Program-made: the position numbers and the translations under genes
Part shown: positions 9,354-18,664 of the stretch, piece after piece
Layout of the letters: each line of letters starts with the position of its first letter
Position numbering within the stretch: position 1 is the first letter of the stretch
DNA from: Sphingobacterium sp. UBA4616
GTDB lineage: Bacteria > Bacteroidota > Bacteroidia > Sphingobacteriales > Sphingobacteriaceae
Length of the DNA: 64,000 bases
Assembly (NCBI GenBank): GCA_002386525.1
Contig: DGIS01000013.1
Coordinates: 383,854 to 447,853, forward strand
Direction of reading: 5' to 3'
The notes under the pieces: generated by a model
Seen by the model: only the letters and a program-made list of their open reading frames with translations
Databases searched by the model: none
Told to the model about the DNA's origin: nothing

Positions 9354-12024
9354 GCAGATAGCAACCTTATTCAGTATTTTACTATTTGCTATAGCAGCCC
9401 ATGCTCAGGTCGCTATCCATGGTACGATCAGGGCTGCCGGAAAAGCTGTGGGGGGAGTCCGTATTGAACTACGGGGTGATGGCGACAACAAAATGTTGGC
9501 ATATACGTTCAGTGACGGGCAAGGAAAATATCGTTTGCAAACGGTGCAGAGTGGATCATTCTCTTTACTGTTCACTGCACTCAGCTTTAAGCCCGTCTCG
9601 CTTCCTATCATGGCGGTGCAAGCAGATACGTTGGTCAATGTCCAACTATCGGCTGGAGGTGTGGAGCGATTGCAAGAAGTAATAGTCCATTCCAAACGCC
9701 CTTACCGTCTAGGCAAAGATACCATCGAGCTCGCGGTCAAATCCTTTTTGCAGGGGGACGAACGAACCGTAGAGGATCTACTTAAGAAGATTCCGGGTAT
9801 TCAGGTCGGGACCGACGGAAGCATCAAAATAGGAGATAAGGAAGTGCAAAAAGTAATGGTTGAGGGAGACGATTTTTTTGAAAAAGGCTACCGTTTGCTA
9901 ACGCAGAGTATGTCTGTTAGGCCCCTAAAAAAAATTCAGATATTGCAGCGATATTCTCATAACAAACAACTTAAAGGTATTGAAAATTCGGACAAGATTG
10001 CGCTAAATTTGGAATTGGAAGAGGATAGTAGGGCGCAGTGGATGGCGTCTTTAGATGCTCAGATAGTCCCAATTGGTCCCAAATATTATCAGGCTAATGC
10101 CAATTTGATGAACTTCGGAAAAAAGAACAAGTATTATCTATTGGGAGCCGCCAATAACAATGGATTTGATGCCGTCAGCAGTATTAATTACCTGGTTCAA
10201 TCTGGATCGCCTGATGAACCGGGCCAGATCGGTATGGGAATAACGACACCTACCTTGATAGACAATACTCCAAATCTTCCTGGATTTGATTACAAGCGGA
10301 CCAATTTCAATAATGATAAGTTACTGTCGTTAAATACCATTTTAAATCCAACTGCGCAGTTAAAGATTAAATGGCTCGGCTTTGCAAATTCTACCAAAAA
10401 GACATTTTATCGAAATACGGTGCAAAACTATCGTGTGCAGAATAATCAATTTACCAATACCGAAGATCACCAGTTTACGAGCAAAATTGATAATTACTTC
10501 ACGAAAGTGGAGCTTCAATTTGAGCCCAATAAGGATGCGATATTGACCTATACAGGTTCGCTTGGTTCCCTTGGGAAAAATGATATCGGTACATTAGTAT
10601 TCAATGGTGTCCAAAGTGATGAACGGACCAAAAGCAAAGGATATGTCACTAATCAAAATATAAATTATAGCCGCAAATTTTCTAGCCGTGACGTATTGGT
10701 TAGCTCATTACGCTGGATTAAGCAGCAGGCGCCAATAGATTATAATATTAATCAATTTTATTATGAAGACCTTTTTGGAGTTGAAGACATCGATGGGGTG
10801 CAACAGTACATTGAGAATAATTTAATGTACATAGGTGCAACCACTCATTATGTAAGCCGTAAAAGAAATGGCGACTTTTTTGAACTGGCCTTCAATATAG
10901 CTTACCAACAGCAGCAGCTCAACTCGGAATTGAAATTACAGTCTAATCCAGCAGGTTTAGGTGATTCAGAATGCTCTCCTTCGGGATTTTCTAATGCAAT
11001 GGATTTTAACGTTTTTCAGACGAATATTGTTACCAAATATACTTTTAAACGAGGTAAATGGGAATTAACGCCGCGTTTGCAGGTAGGTATGTTACAGAAC
11101 ATATTAATAGATTTTAGAAAATCAAAAAATAAAAACAACGTATTGCTTTCTCCTGGATTGTCGGGTAAATGGAGGCTTCATGCAAAAGGACGATTGGAAG
11201 CAGACTTTTATTTTCAGCAACAGAATGTCACAAGCACTCAACTGGTTCCCCATTACTATACCACGGGCGTACGCAATTTTATCCGTGGAATGGATAATCT
11301 CGCCGCTCTAAGCAGTTCAAGGGCAGCGTTGACATATACTTATGGTAGTCTGACAGATCGTTTTTTTGCCAACATCTCCGCTGGACATCAAATTTTGTTT
11401 GACTATGTGGGTATATCAAGCAGTTTAGATCCGAATTTCAGCCTTATTCAACAGGTGTTGCTCAAAAACAAAAAGAGCAGCTATTTTAAGGCCGATCTTA
11501 ATTATTATTTGAAAGCTGTACATGGAAATTTTCGATTAGATTTGGGAACGAATGCCGCAGATTATGCTAACTTGGTAGAAGGAGTGGGCAGTCGTCGAAT
11601 CCGTACAGCGAGTTATGATTATGGATTATCGTTTAGAAGCGCGTGGAATTCTAAATTGAATATCTATATGGGGTATACCTTTCAGCGTGTTACCTATCGA
11701 ACAGAAAGTAAAATTATGCTTAACAATAATCGAGGGTTCCTGGATGTATTTTGGAACATGTCGAAAAACATTCATTGCAATCTAAAAAATGAATCTTATC
11801 GCTTTGGAAGTTTAATCGGTCAGAAATCCAAGATCTATCATTTTTCGGATTTCACTTTATCGTATGAAATGAGAAAGCATAGGACGAGATTTAACATTAT
11901 AGCAAAAAATATTTTTAATACGCAGTTTTTTAGAAATGTTGAGCTGACTGATTTGTACAATTCTAGCACTGAATACAGACTATTGCCAGGATACATCAGT
12001 TTTGGCTTAGATCTCAGCTTTTGA
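9334..12024 (+). CDS. TonB-receptor-like outer-membrane barrel protein, partner of the GLPGLI protein
   Basis: 896 residues with a signal peptide ending in AAHAQ (about 25), then a carboxypeptidase-regulatory-like beta-sandwich (VAIHGTIRAAGKAVGGVRIEL..., about 26-110). A plug-like domain follows, with LQEVIVHSKRP and VEDLLKKIPGIQVGTDGSI (about 147-165), and then a long barrel ending in an aromatic residue (SFGLDLSF). This is the TonB-dependent-receptor-like architecture that regularly accompanies GLPGLI proteins. It probably forms an outer-membrane pore or export/import barrel; the substrate is unknown. The ATG at 9334 lies inside the upstream gene, which fits an operon. Transcription ends at the strong hairpin at 12063-12098. 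Confidence 0.85.
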   Translation: MNGNINKQIATLFSILLFAIAAHAQVAIHGTIRAAGKAVGGVRIELRGDGDNKMLAYTFSDGQGKYRLQTVQSGSFSLLFTALSFKPVSLPIMAVQADTLVNVQLSAGGVERLQEVIVHSKRPYRLGKDTIELAVKSFLQGDERTVEDLLKKIPGIQVGTDGSIKIGDKEVQKVMVEGDDFFEKGYRLLTQSMSVRPLKKIQILQRYSHNKQLKGIENSDKIALNLELEEDSRAQWMASLDAQIVPIGPKYYQANANLMNFGKKNKYYLLGAANNNGFDAVSSINYLVQSGSPDEPGQIGMGITTPTLIDNTPNLPGFDYKRTNFNNDKLLSLNTILNPTAQLKIKWLGFANSTKKTFYRNTVQNYRVQNNQFTNTEDHQFTSKIDNYFTKVELQFEPNKDAILTYTGSLGSLGKNDIGTLVFNGVQSDERTKSKGYVTNQNINYSRKFSSRDVLVSSLRWIKQQAPIDYNINQFYYEDLFGVEDIDGVQQYIENNLMYIGATTHYVSRKRNGDFFELAFNIAYQQQQLNSELKLQSNPAGLGDSECSPSGFSNAMDFNVFQTNIVTKYTFKRGKWELTPRLQVGMLQNILIDFRKSKNKNNVLLSPGLSGKWRLHAKGRLEADFYFQQQNVTSTQLVPHYYTTGVRNFIRGMDNLAALSSSRAALTYTYGSLTDRFFANISAGHQILFDYVGISSSLDPNFSLIQQVLLKNKKSSYFKADLNYYLKAVHGNFRLDLGTNAADYANLVEGVGSRRIRTASYDYGLSFRSAWNSKLNIYMGYTFQRVTYRTESKIMLNNNRGFLDVFWNMSKNIHCNLKNESYRFGSLIGQKSKIYHFSDFTLSYEMRKHRTRFNIIAKNIFNTQFFRNVELTDLYNSSTEYRLLPGYISFGLDLSF

Positions 12025-12062
12025 AGGTTACACTTGGTAACTTAAAGGAATGGGGACCTGTG

Positions 12063-12098
12063 TTGAATTTTGATAATCAATAGATTATCAAAATTCAA
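12063..12098. terminator. Bidirectional hairpin between convergent genes
   Basis: Perfect 16-bp inverted repeat: TTGAATTTTGATAATC at 12063-12078 and its complement at 12083-12098, with a 4-base loop. It lies between the convergent TonB-like and selO genes. Its symmetric A/T-rich flanks suit termination in both directions. Confidence 0.72.
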
Positions 12099-12116
12099 TG
12101 GCAGATTTGTTTACTG

Positions 12117-13658
12117 TTACGAGCTGCATGAGAGTGTAGAACATCCTGCGATATTGTCGTAGATGGGTGGACGCTTGACTGAAAATTCTGGAAACAATTC
12201 TTCATATGGTTTTTCTAAAGCTTGGGTTAGTTTTAATAACATTCCTGTCTTTCCGTTACTGATCTCTTCAATACATTGGTAAAGCAAATAGTTTCTTAGT
12301 ATGAATTTCGGATTTGTTTTTCTCATTAATTCTAGTGACTCTGCTTTTGAAATTGAATTTAAACGCAAGCGGCATCGGTACTGGTCAATGAAATCTTTTA
12401 GTCTTTTGAGCTTTTCTTCATTTAGAGCAGTGTATGTAATCGGACTGAAATGATTTTTAACATCAGTATCCGTTGTTATTTTTTCCAATTGATTGAAGAA
12501 TAAGGTATGATCCATTTTAAGGTCCTGTATCAAGCTTTGCCAGTTTGTGAAAAACACCTCGTCTTCTTTTCTGAGTTCATTAAATCCAAATTTTCTGCAA
12601 AGCATTTTGTTATTGGCCTCCGAAAAATAGACACCAAAATTTCTTAACGAATTTTCAAGAAATTTTTCATCATTGATGACGGGGTGGAGGGCATTTGCTA
12701 GTTTCCATAAATTCCACTGTCCGATCTGTGCCTGTTTACCGAATGCATATCGCCTTCCCGGCAGATCGGTAGTGTTTGGTGTGAAATTTAAATTATATTC
12801 ATCCATCATTGCAAAAGGGCCATAATCGATCGTTAAGCCCAAAATAGACATGTTATCTGTATTCATTACGCCATGTACAAAACCGACTCTCAACCATTCT
12901 ACTATTAGGTCTGCTGTGGTTCTACATACAGTTTCAAAAAAATCTTTATATTTATGAGGGGTAGAGGAAACTATAGTGGGGAAGTAATTATCAATAGTAA
13001 AATCAAGCAGATCTTGTAATAACTTGTGTTCGCCTTGAGCAAATAGGAATTCAAAATGGCCAAAACGAAGGAATGTGTCTGCGGTTCTTACCACTACCGC
13101 CCCTTTTTCGTATTGTGGATTTCCGTTATACATAATATCCCGTATTACATCTTCTCCGGTAAAGGAAAGGCTCAATGCCCTCGTTGTAGGAACACACAAG
13201 TGATGCATAGCTTCACTCATCAGGTACTCGCGTACAGAGGATCTTAATACTGCCCTTCCGTCTGCACGTCTTGAGTATGGGGTCTCACCAGTACCTTTCC
13301 ATTGGATTTCCGTTTTTTTGCCCTTAAGATTGATGATTTCTCCTGCGAAAATTGCTCTTCCGTCACCGAGTTGACCGGCCCAATTACCAAATTGGTGCCC
13401 TGCGTAAGCTGTCGCATACGTCTGAATATTTTTGGGTAGTTGAGAGCCCACAAGAAAGTTAAGATCTTTTTCTTCAAATTCTCCAAGACCTATTTCCTTC
13501 GAAAGAGCCTCATTAAAAGCAATTAGTTCGGGTTGTTCAAATCCTGCTGTTTCAGTCGTGGCAAATAATACTTTTGGCGTAGCTCTCGGTAAAGGGCTAT
13601 TGGAAAAATCGCCAGGAAATCTTTTAAGGAAAGGTTGTGTGATCTGTTCAATATTCAT
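12117..13658 (-). CDS. selO: Protein adenylyltransferase SelO (YdiU/UPF0061)
   Basis: 513 residues, full length for the SelO pseudokinase family. These enzymes bind ATP in a flipped orientation and transfer AMP to Ser/Thr/Tyr of proteins in redox homeostasis. Visible hallmarks are YAGHQFGNWAGQLGDGRA (about 84-101), QWKGTGETPYSRRADGRA followed by LRSSVREYLMSEAMHHL, and the metal/catalytic region HGVMNTDNMSILGLTIDYG. The C-terminus GCSTLSCSS matches the family's conserved terminal Cys region (CxxxC-like here), which in E. coli SelO forms a regulatory disulfide. The gene is transcribed divergently from the egt operon, with about 220 bases between their starts, and its redox role fits that neighbour. 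Confidence 0.95.
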   Translation of the reverse strand: MNIEQITQPFLKRFPGDFSNSPLPRATPKVLFATTETAGFEQPELIAFNEALSKEIGLGEFEEKDLNFLVGSQLPKNIQTYATAYAGHQFGNWAGQLGDGRAIFAGEIINLKGKKTEIQWKGTGETPYSRRADGRAVLRSSVREYLMSEAMHHLCVPTTRALSLSFTGEDVIRDIMYNGNPQYEKGAVVVRTADTFLRFGHFEFLFAQGEHKLLQDLLDFTIDNYFPTIVSSTPHKYKDFFETVCRTTADLIVEWLRVGFVHGVMNTDNMSILGLTIDYGPFAMMDEYNLNFTPNTTDLPGRRYAFGKQAQIGQWNLWKLANALHPVINDEKFLENSLRNFGVYFSEANNKMLCRKFGFNELRKEDEVFFTNWQSLIQDLKMDHTLFFNQLEKITTDTDVKNHFSPITYTALNEEKLKRLKDFIDQYRCRLRLNSISKAESLELMRKTNPKFILRNYLLYQCIEEISNGKTGMLLKLTQALEKPYEELFPEFSVKRPPIYDNIAGCSTLSCSS

Positions 13659-13880
13659 ACCTCAAATATATTAATTATTAAAGAAAAGACTCTCCAATAG
13701 TAAAAAGGCCTTACATTTTTTAGAATAATAGAAAGTGAATTATTGTTTAATTCTATTGTCAGTTCTATGATTTACTACTGTTTCTTTTTTGATAAAATAA
13801 AAGCAGAGACAATTACGAAACTATTCTTTCGGTTTGAATGTTATCTTTCCGTAAGAAACGATAGCAAAATTTAGTGAGTT

Positions 13881-14864
13881 ATGAGTCTACAAGTTGATAG
13901 TGTCGTCAGGGAGATAGAAAATTATGAAGGTAATTTTCATAAGGACGTGATAGAGGGTTTAAATACTTATCCCAAGAAATTATATTCAAAATATTTTTAT
14001 GATCCTATCGGCGACCGGCTTTTTCAGGACATTATGCAGATGCCGGAATATTATCTGACGGACTGTGAACTCGAGATTTTTAGCACAAGGACATCGCAGA
14101 TAGCTGAGCTCATCAACTCTGATCATTCTGCTTTCGACCTCATTGAACTGGGAGCTGGTGATGCGCTTAAATCAAGTCATTTATTACGACATCTTAGTAA
14201 AAGTGATATTGATTATTCTTATATGCCAATAGATATATCAGGGAATATCCTTACAGTATTGTGTGAAAAATTATCCAAAGAAATTCCAAACTTAGACACT
14301 GTTCCTTTGAAAGGCGAATATTTTGAGATGCTGAATGAGGCAATGAAAATATCCGAACGTCGAAAAGTAGTTTTATTTCTAGGGGGAAACATTGGTAACA
14401 TGGATATGGAAGAAGCACAACTTTTTTGTGCTGAAATTCGTCGTAGATTGAGTCCCGGCGATTTATTTATTATTGGTTTTGACTTAAAAAAAAATCCTCA
14501 CACCATTCTCTCGGCATATAATGATAAATCTGGAATCACTTCGGCATTCAATATTAATTTACTTAACCGAATAAACAGGGAGCTGGGCGCAAACTTCGAT
14601 ACACAATATTTTCAGCATTACCAAACTTATGATCCTATCTCTGGAGCTTGTAGAAGCTTTTTGGTCAGTCTAGCTAACCAATATGTACACATTAAAGGAG
14701 ATTCGATTTTTTTTAAGGAAAATGAATTGATTGACATGGAGATTTCACAGAAATATTCGCTTGAAGAAATTCAACGTGTTTCTTCTTTGGCTGGGTTTGA
14801 ACTGCTGGTAAATTTGGATGATGATAGAGGTTGGTTTGTGGATTCCATTTGGATGGTAGCGTAA
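13881..14864 (+). CDS. egtD: EgtD-type L-histidine N-alpha-methyltransferase
   Basis: 327 residues, the usual size of EgtD, which trimethylates histidine with three S-adenosylmethionine to form hercynine, the first step of ergothioneine synthesis. Visible features are LYSKYFYDPIGDRLFQDI with PEYYLTDCE (substrate lid region, about 33-64), the SAM-binding LIELGAGDALKSSHLL (about 87-102), and VVLFLGGNIGNMD (about 163-175). Both the early YFYDPIGDRLF block and GGNIGN are typical of histidine-specific methyltransferases. It is the first gene of the operon: egtB starts 12 bases downstream, followed by an ABC ATPase and a permease/binding-protein fusion. No egtA, egtC or egtE homologue is in the window. 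Confidence 0.92.
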   Translation: MSLQVDSVVREIENYEGNFHKDVIEGLNTYPKKLYSKYFYDPIGDRLFQDIMQMPEYYLTDCELEIFSTRTSQIAELINSDHSAFDLIELGAGDALKSSHLLRHLSKSDIDYSYMPIDISGNILTVLCEKLSKEIPNLDTVPLKGEYFEMLNEAMKISERRKVVLFLGGNIGNMDMEEAQLFCAEIRRRLSPGDLFIIGFDLKKNPHTILSAYNDKSGITSAFNINLLNRINRELGANFDTQYFQHYQTYDPISGACRSFLVSLANQYVHIKGDSIFFKENELIDMEISQKYSLEEIQRVSSLAGFELLVNLDDDRGWFVDSIWMVA

Positions 14865-14876
14865 TTATAATCGGTT

Positions 14877-16070
14877 ATGAAAAATATAAATTCAGCAGTT
14901 AGCGTAGTGCCACAAAAAGAAGTGTTAAATGCAAGATATCTTACTATAAGAGGCTATTCTGAAGAAATCTGCCAGCCGTTGGAAATTGAGGACTATGTAG
15001 TTCAGCCAATAGTTGATGTTAGTCCTCCAAAATGGCATCTTGGGCATACCACATGGTTTTTTGAAACCTTTATATTGATTCCTCATTTGCCAAATTATCA
15101 AGTTTTTGATGACGAATACAACTTTGTTTTCAACAGCTATTACGAAACAATAGGTTCCCGTGTGATTCGAACGGACCGAGGTAATCTCAGTAGGCCATCA
15201 GTAGGAGACATCTATAATTACCGACGATACGTTGACAAGCATATGATCGAATTTTTGGATGGGGGATTTTTGACACAAAATCTTGTTGGTATCTTTGTCT
15301 TGGGTTTGAATCACGAACAGCAACACCAAGAATTGCTGCTCACGGATATAAAATATATATTAGGGCATAATCCTCTTTTTCCTCCCTATAGCAAAGAAAT
15401 TACGTCACCCGAATGCATGAATTACGACGGAGAGTATGTTAGATTTGAGGCTGGAATTTATGAAATTGGATTCGAGGGACAAGGTTTCTGTTTTGATAAC
15501 GAACTGGGACGGCATAAAGTCTACCTAGATGATTTCGAAATTGAGAATACCTTGGTCACAAATCAGCAGTTTCTTGATTTCATACAAGCTGGGGGATATT
15601 TAGACTTTCAATTTTGGCATGCAGAAGGATGGGATTGGGTTAAAAAGCATCAAGCAAAAGCGCCTTTATATTGGCATATGATTGATGGGAAGTGGATGAA
15701 TTATACCCTGAACGGATTGACGGATATCGACTTAGAGGCCGCGGTTTGCCATATTAATTTCTATGAAGCTGCTGCGTATGCGTCTTGGAGAGGTATGCGA
15801 CTTCCGACAGAGGCGGAATGGGAAGTCGCAGCCGACCACATTAGTTGGGGAGAACGTTGGGAATGGACAAGTTCGGCTTATCTTCCTTATCCAAAATTTA
15901 AAAAAGAGGCGGGTGCAGTAGGTGAATATAATGGCAAATTTATGATTAATCAAATGGTATTAAGGGGCGCTTCAATGGCTACACCAAAAGGCCATAGCCG
16001 CAAGACTTACAGAAATTTTTTTCAAACCGCACATCAGTGGCAGTTCACAGGAATTAGATTAGCTAGATAA
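14877..16070 (+). CDS. egtB: EgtB-type iron-dependent sulfoxide synthase
   Basis: 397 residues. An N-terminal DinB-like helical domain provides the iron ligands: His57 in HLGHTTWFFE, and His146/His150 in NHEQQHQE, the HxxxHxE signature. A C-terminal formylglycine-generating-enzyme-like domain starts about 185 (FEAGIYEIGFEGQGFCFDNE) and includes NFYEAAAYASWRGMRLPTEAEWE and a final RKTYRNFFQ. EgtB joins hercynine to a thiol donor (gamma-glutamylcysteine or cysteine) with oxygen. Because no glutamylcysteine ligase (EgtA) or amidohydrolase (EgtC) is nearby, cysteine may be the direct donor; this is inference. OvoA (ovothiol) is the main alternative, but OvoA proteins usually carry a fused C-terminal methyltransferase, absent here, and a separate EgtD is present. 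The start lies 12 bases after egtD; the next gene follows after one base. Confidence 0.9.
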   Translation: MKNINSAVSVVPQKEVLNARYLTIRGYSEEICQPLEIEDYVVQPIVDVSPPKWHLGHTTWFFETFILIPHLPNYQVFDDEYNFVFNSYYETIGSRVIRTDRGNLSRPSVGDIYNYRRYVDKHMIEFLDGGFLTQNLVGIFVLGLNHEQQHQELLLTDIKYILGHNPLFPPYSKEITSPECMNYDGEYVRFEAGIYEIGFEGQGFCFDNELGRHKVYLDDFEIENTLVTNQQFLDFIQAGGYLDFQFWHAEGWDWVKKHQAKAPLYWHMIDGKWMNYTLNGLTDIDLEAAVCHINFYEAAAYASWRGMRLPTEAEWEVAADHISWGERWEWTSSAYLPYPKFKKEAGAVGEYNGKFMINQMVLRGASMATPKGHSRKTYRNFFQTAHQWQFTGIRLAR

Positions 16071-16071
16071 T

Positions 16072-16992
16072 ATGGTCGAGATCGACTCAGTTTCTAAATC
16101 ATTTAACGGTAAGGCGGCCGTTGATCACATATCAATAGAAGTGAGAGATGGTGAATTTCTTGTTATTTTGGGTACCAGTGGTTGTGGTAAAACCACTACT
16201 TTAAAAATGATTAATAGGCTGATTGAACCTGATAAGGGTAAGATTTTTATCCGAGGTAAAGATATATCCAAAAGGAGGCCGGAAGATTTGCGTAGAGAAA
16301 TTGGTTTCGTAATGCAGCATGCTGGCCTTTTCCCACATTATACCATAGCCAAAAACATTGCTGTGGTTCCAGAACTGCTGAACTGGAAAAAAAATAAAAT
16401 TAAGGATCGTACCATTGAGCTTCTAAGCAAATTAAATTTAGGAGAAGATCTGTTAAAGCTCTACCCACATGAATTGAGCGGAGGCCAACAACAGCGCGTA
16501 GGTATAGCAAGGGCGTTAATAGCCAATTCACCAATATTGTTGATGGATGAACCCTTCTCGGCACTGGATAACATAACCAAAAGCGACATCCACGCAGAAT
16601 TCAAATTGTTGGAAGAAATCCAAAGCAAAACAATTATCTTGGTTACACATGATGTGCCCGAAGCTTTCGAACTTGGTCATCGTATCTGCTTGATGGATGA
16701 GGGGAAAATTGTACAGATTGGAACACCTAAAGAGCTACTGTATAGTCCAGCAAATGAATTTGTGGTTGATTTTTTTTCAGAAAATCGCTTGCTATTGGAG
16801 TGTAAGGTAACGATACTACATGAATTAAAAGGGATTATAGCCTTGGATCATTTCATCGATACCTATGGTTTTTCTGAAAACACAGACCTATGGCGTGCAT
16901 TACAGGTATTAAGCGCTCGTGGGGATGCCATACTAGATTATGAAAGTATGATAGGTGCATTCAACACCTATAGAAAACACCATGTGGCATGA
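16072..16992 (+). CDS. OpuC-type ABC transporter ATPase, probable EgtV-like importer subunit
   Basis: 306-residue ATP-binding subunit of the quaternary-amine/osmolyte importer family. Motifs: Walker A GTSGCGKTTT (about 34-43), Q-loop VMQHAGLFP, signature LSGGQQQR, Walker B ILLMDEP, D-loop SALD, and switch His in LVTHDVPEAF. About 65 extra residues follow the nucleotide-binding core, where OpuCA-like proteins have CBS domains; here the tail is short and its identity is unclear. The gene begins one base after egtB, and its stop overlaps the next start as ATGA. Fixed linkage to egtD and egtB suggests the cargo is ergothioneine or its precursor hercynine, both trimethylammonium compounds, as for the EgtUV system of Helicobacter pylori. 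Glycine betaine or choline remains possible. Confidence 0.85.
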   Translation: MVEIDSVSKSFNGKAAVDHISIEVRDGEFLVILGTSGCGKTTTLKMINRLIEPDKGKIFIRGKDISKRRPEDLRREIGFVMQHAGLFPHYTIAKNIAVVPELLNWKKNKIKDRTIELLSKLNLGEDLLKLYPHELSGGQQQRVGIARALIANSPILLMDEPFSALDNITKSDIHAEFKLLEEIQSKTIILVTHDVPEAFELGHRICLMDEGKIVQIGTPKELLYSPANEFVVDFFSENRLLLECKVTILHELKGIIALDHFIDTYGFSENTDLWRALQVLSARGDAILDYESMIGAFNTYRKHHVA

Positions 16993-18545
16993 CGGAGCAA
17001 ACTCTTTGGCAATTCGTACTTGAGCAGCAGCAAAAGTTATTGATACAGGTGTGGCAGCATTTAGAGCTAACATTTTTATCTTTGACATTTGCCATTCTTA
17101 TTGGAGTACCTTTGGGCATATTGATTTCGAGGAAGAAAAAATTTGCTGCTATTATTTTAGGTTTTGCAGGGATTTTACAAACTGTTCCAAGTATTGCGTT
17201 GCTGGGGTTTCTTATTCCAATCCTAGGTATTGGTCTGGTTCCAGCTATTATTGCACTTCTTATTTATGCACTTTTACCCATTATTAGAAATACTTATACC
17301 GGAATCATTAGCATAGGATATAGTATCTTGGAATCAGCGAAAGCTGTGGGTATGACCGATTGGCAAATACTATTAAAAGTTCAACTTCCACTGGCTATGC
17401 CGGTGATTGTCGCGGGGGTTCGGACAGCCGCAGTAATCAATGTAGGCGTCGCAACCTTAGCATCATTCGTTGCCGCCGGCGGATTGGGTGAATTTATCTT
17501 TGGAGGTATATCACTTAATAACTCCAATATGATCTTAGCGGGCGCTATTCCCGCTGCTTTAATTGCGATACTTTTAGATAAAGGTATTGGATTCCTACAA
17601 AATTCTTTCACTAATTTCAGAATTTTGCTAATCTCTATTTTGCCCAGCTTCCTTCTTATTCTTGCTATAGTCTATATAAGAAAAAACAGTGTTGATCAGC
17701 AGATTAAAGCTGGTTTTACAGCTGAATTTATGGGACGTCAAGATGGTTACTTAGGTCTTCGTAGTGTTTATGGCCTCCAGATAACGCCCGTTATCATTAG
17801 TGATGCGATTATGTACAAAGCCGCTTTTGAAAAGGATATCGATCTTATTAGCGGATATTCTACTGACGGTCGTGTCAAAGCTTATGATTTGCTAGCCTTG
17901 GAAGATGATAGAAAGATTTTTCCGCCCTACTTTGCTGCACCGATTGTAAAGGTAGCGACGCTCAAGAAATTTCCACAATTGGAAGAGACAATAAATCTAT
18001 TGGCAGAGAAGTTTACTGATTCGGTAATGGTTAGCCTTAACTATAGGGCGGATTTCCTAAAACAGACGCCTGAGAATATTGCCACGGACTTTTTGGTGCA
18101 AAACAAACTCTATAGACCGTCGCGCCGAGGTCAGGCTGGTACCGTCAGGATAGGATCTAAAATTTTTGGGGAACAATACATTTTGTCTGCCATTTATAAA
18201 ATTCTCCTTGAAGGGTATACCGATTATAAAGTGGAGACAAAGACAGGACTCGGCGGAACCAAAATTTGCTTTGATGCTCTGATACACGATGCAGTCGACC
18301 TTTACGTGGAGTATACAGGGACGGGGCTTTTGGTATTACTTAAACCGGAGCAACAAATTATATCCAATGTGTCCAAAGATCCTGCTGGCACCTACAACTA
18401 TGTAAAGAGTGAATTTCAGAAGCGATTTGGCATTACTTGGTTAAAACCTCTTGGTTTTAATAACGCATACGCTCTGATGATGCGACGTTCTCAAGCTGAA
18501 CAAAATCATATCCAAAGTATTAGCGACTTAAAAAAATACGAATAA
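16989..18545 (+). CDS. ABC permease fused to a circularly permuted substrate-binding domain, probable EgtU-like importer
   Basis: 518 residues. Residues 1-205 form an OpuC-type permease with the EAA loop SAKAVGMTDWQILLKVQLPL (117-136), and 208-230 is an extra membrane helix leading to an external binding domain. The binding domain has the two halves of an OsmF/OpuCC-type protein in swapped order. Residues 240-374 are the normal C-terminal half (AGFTAEFMGRQDGYLGL, SGYSTDGRVKAYDL, FPPYFAAPIV, NIATDFLVQNKL). Residues 384-518 are the normal N-terminal half (VRIGSKIFGEQYIL, TGLGGTKICFDAL, DLYVEYTGTG, WLKPLGFNNAYAL, SISDLKKY). They are joined by RPSRRGQAG. Fused permease/binding proteins are known in EgtU and OpuA-type importers. 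The start overlaps the ATPase stop as ATGA. Confidence 0.85.
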   Translation: MTEQTLWQFVLEQQQKLLIQVWQHLELTFLSLTFAILIGVPLGILISRKKKFAAIILGFAGILQTVPSIALLGFLIPILGIGLVPAIIALLIYALLPIIRNTYTGIISIGYSILESAKAVGMTDWQILLKVQLPLAMPVIVAGVRTAAVINVGVATLASFVAAGGLGEFIFGGISLNNSNMILAGAIPAALIAILLDKGIGFLQNSFTNFRILLISILPSFLLILAIVYIRKNSVDQQIKAGFTAEFMGRQDGYLGLRSVYGLQITPVIISDAIMYKAAFEKDIDLISGYSTDGRVKAYDLLALEDDRKIFPPYFAAPIVKVATLKKFPQLEETINLLAEKFTDSVMVSLNYRADFLKQTPENIATDFLVQNKLYRPSRRGQAGTVRIGSKIFGEQYILSAIYKILLEGYTDYKVETKTGLGGTKICFDALIHDAVDLYVEYTGTGLLVLLKPEQQIISNVSKDPAGTYNYVKSEFQKRFGITWLKPLGFNNAYALMMRRSQAEQNHIQSISDLKKYE

Positions 18546-18664
18546 CCTACAGCGTAATCCAACTTTTATTTTAAAATGTAAATAATTGAAACTATCAACG
18601 CTGTAACATTGTTTCAAGAACATCGCAATAAAGCTTATTGTGGGATAAATTAAATTATATAGCT

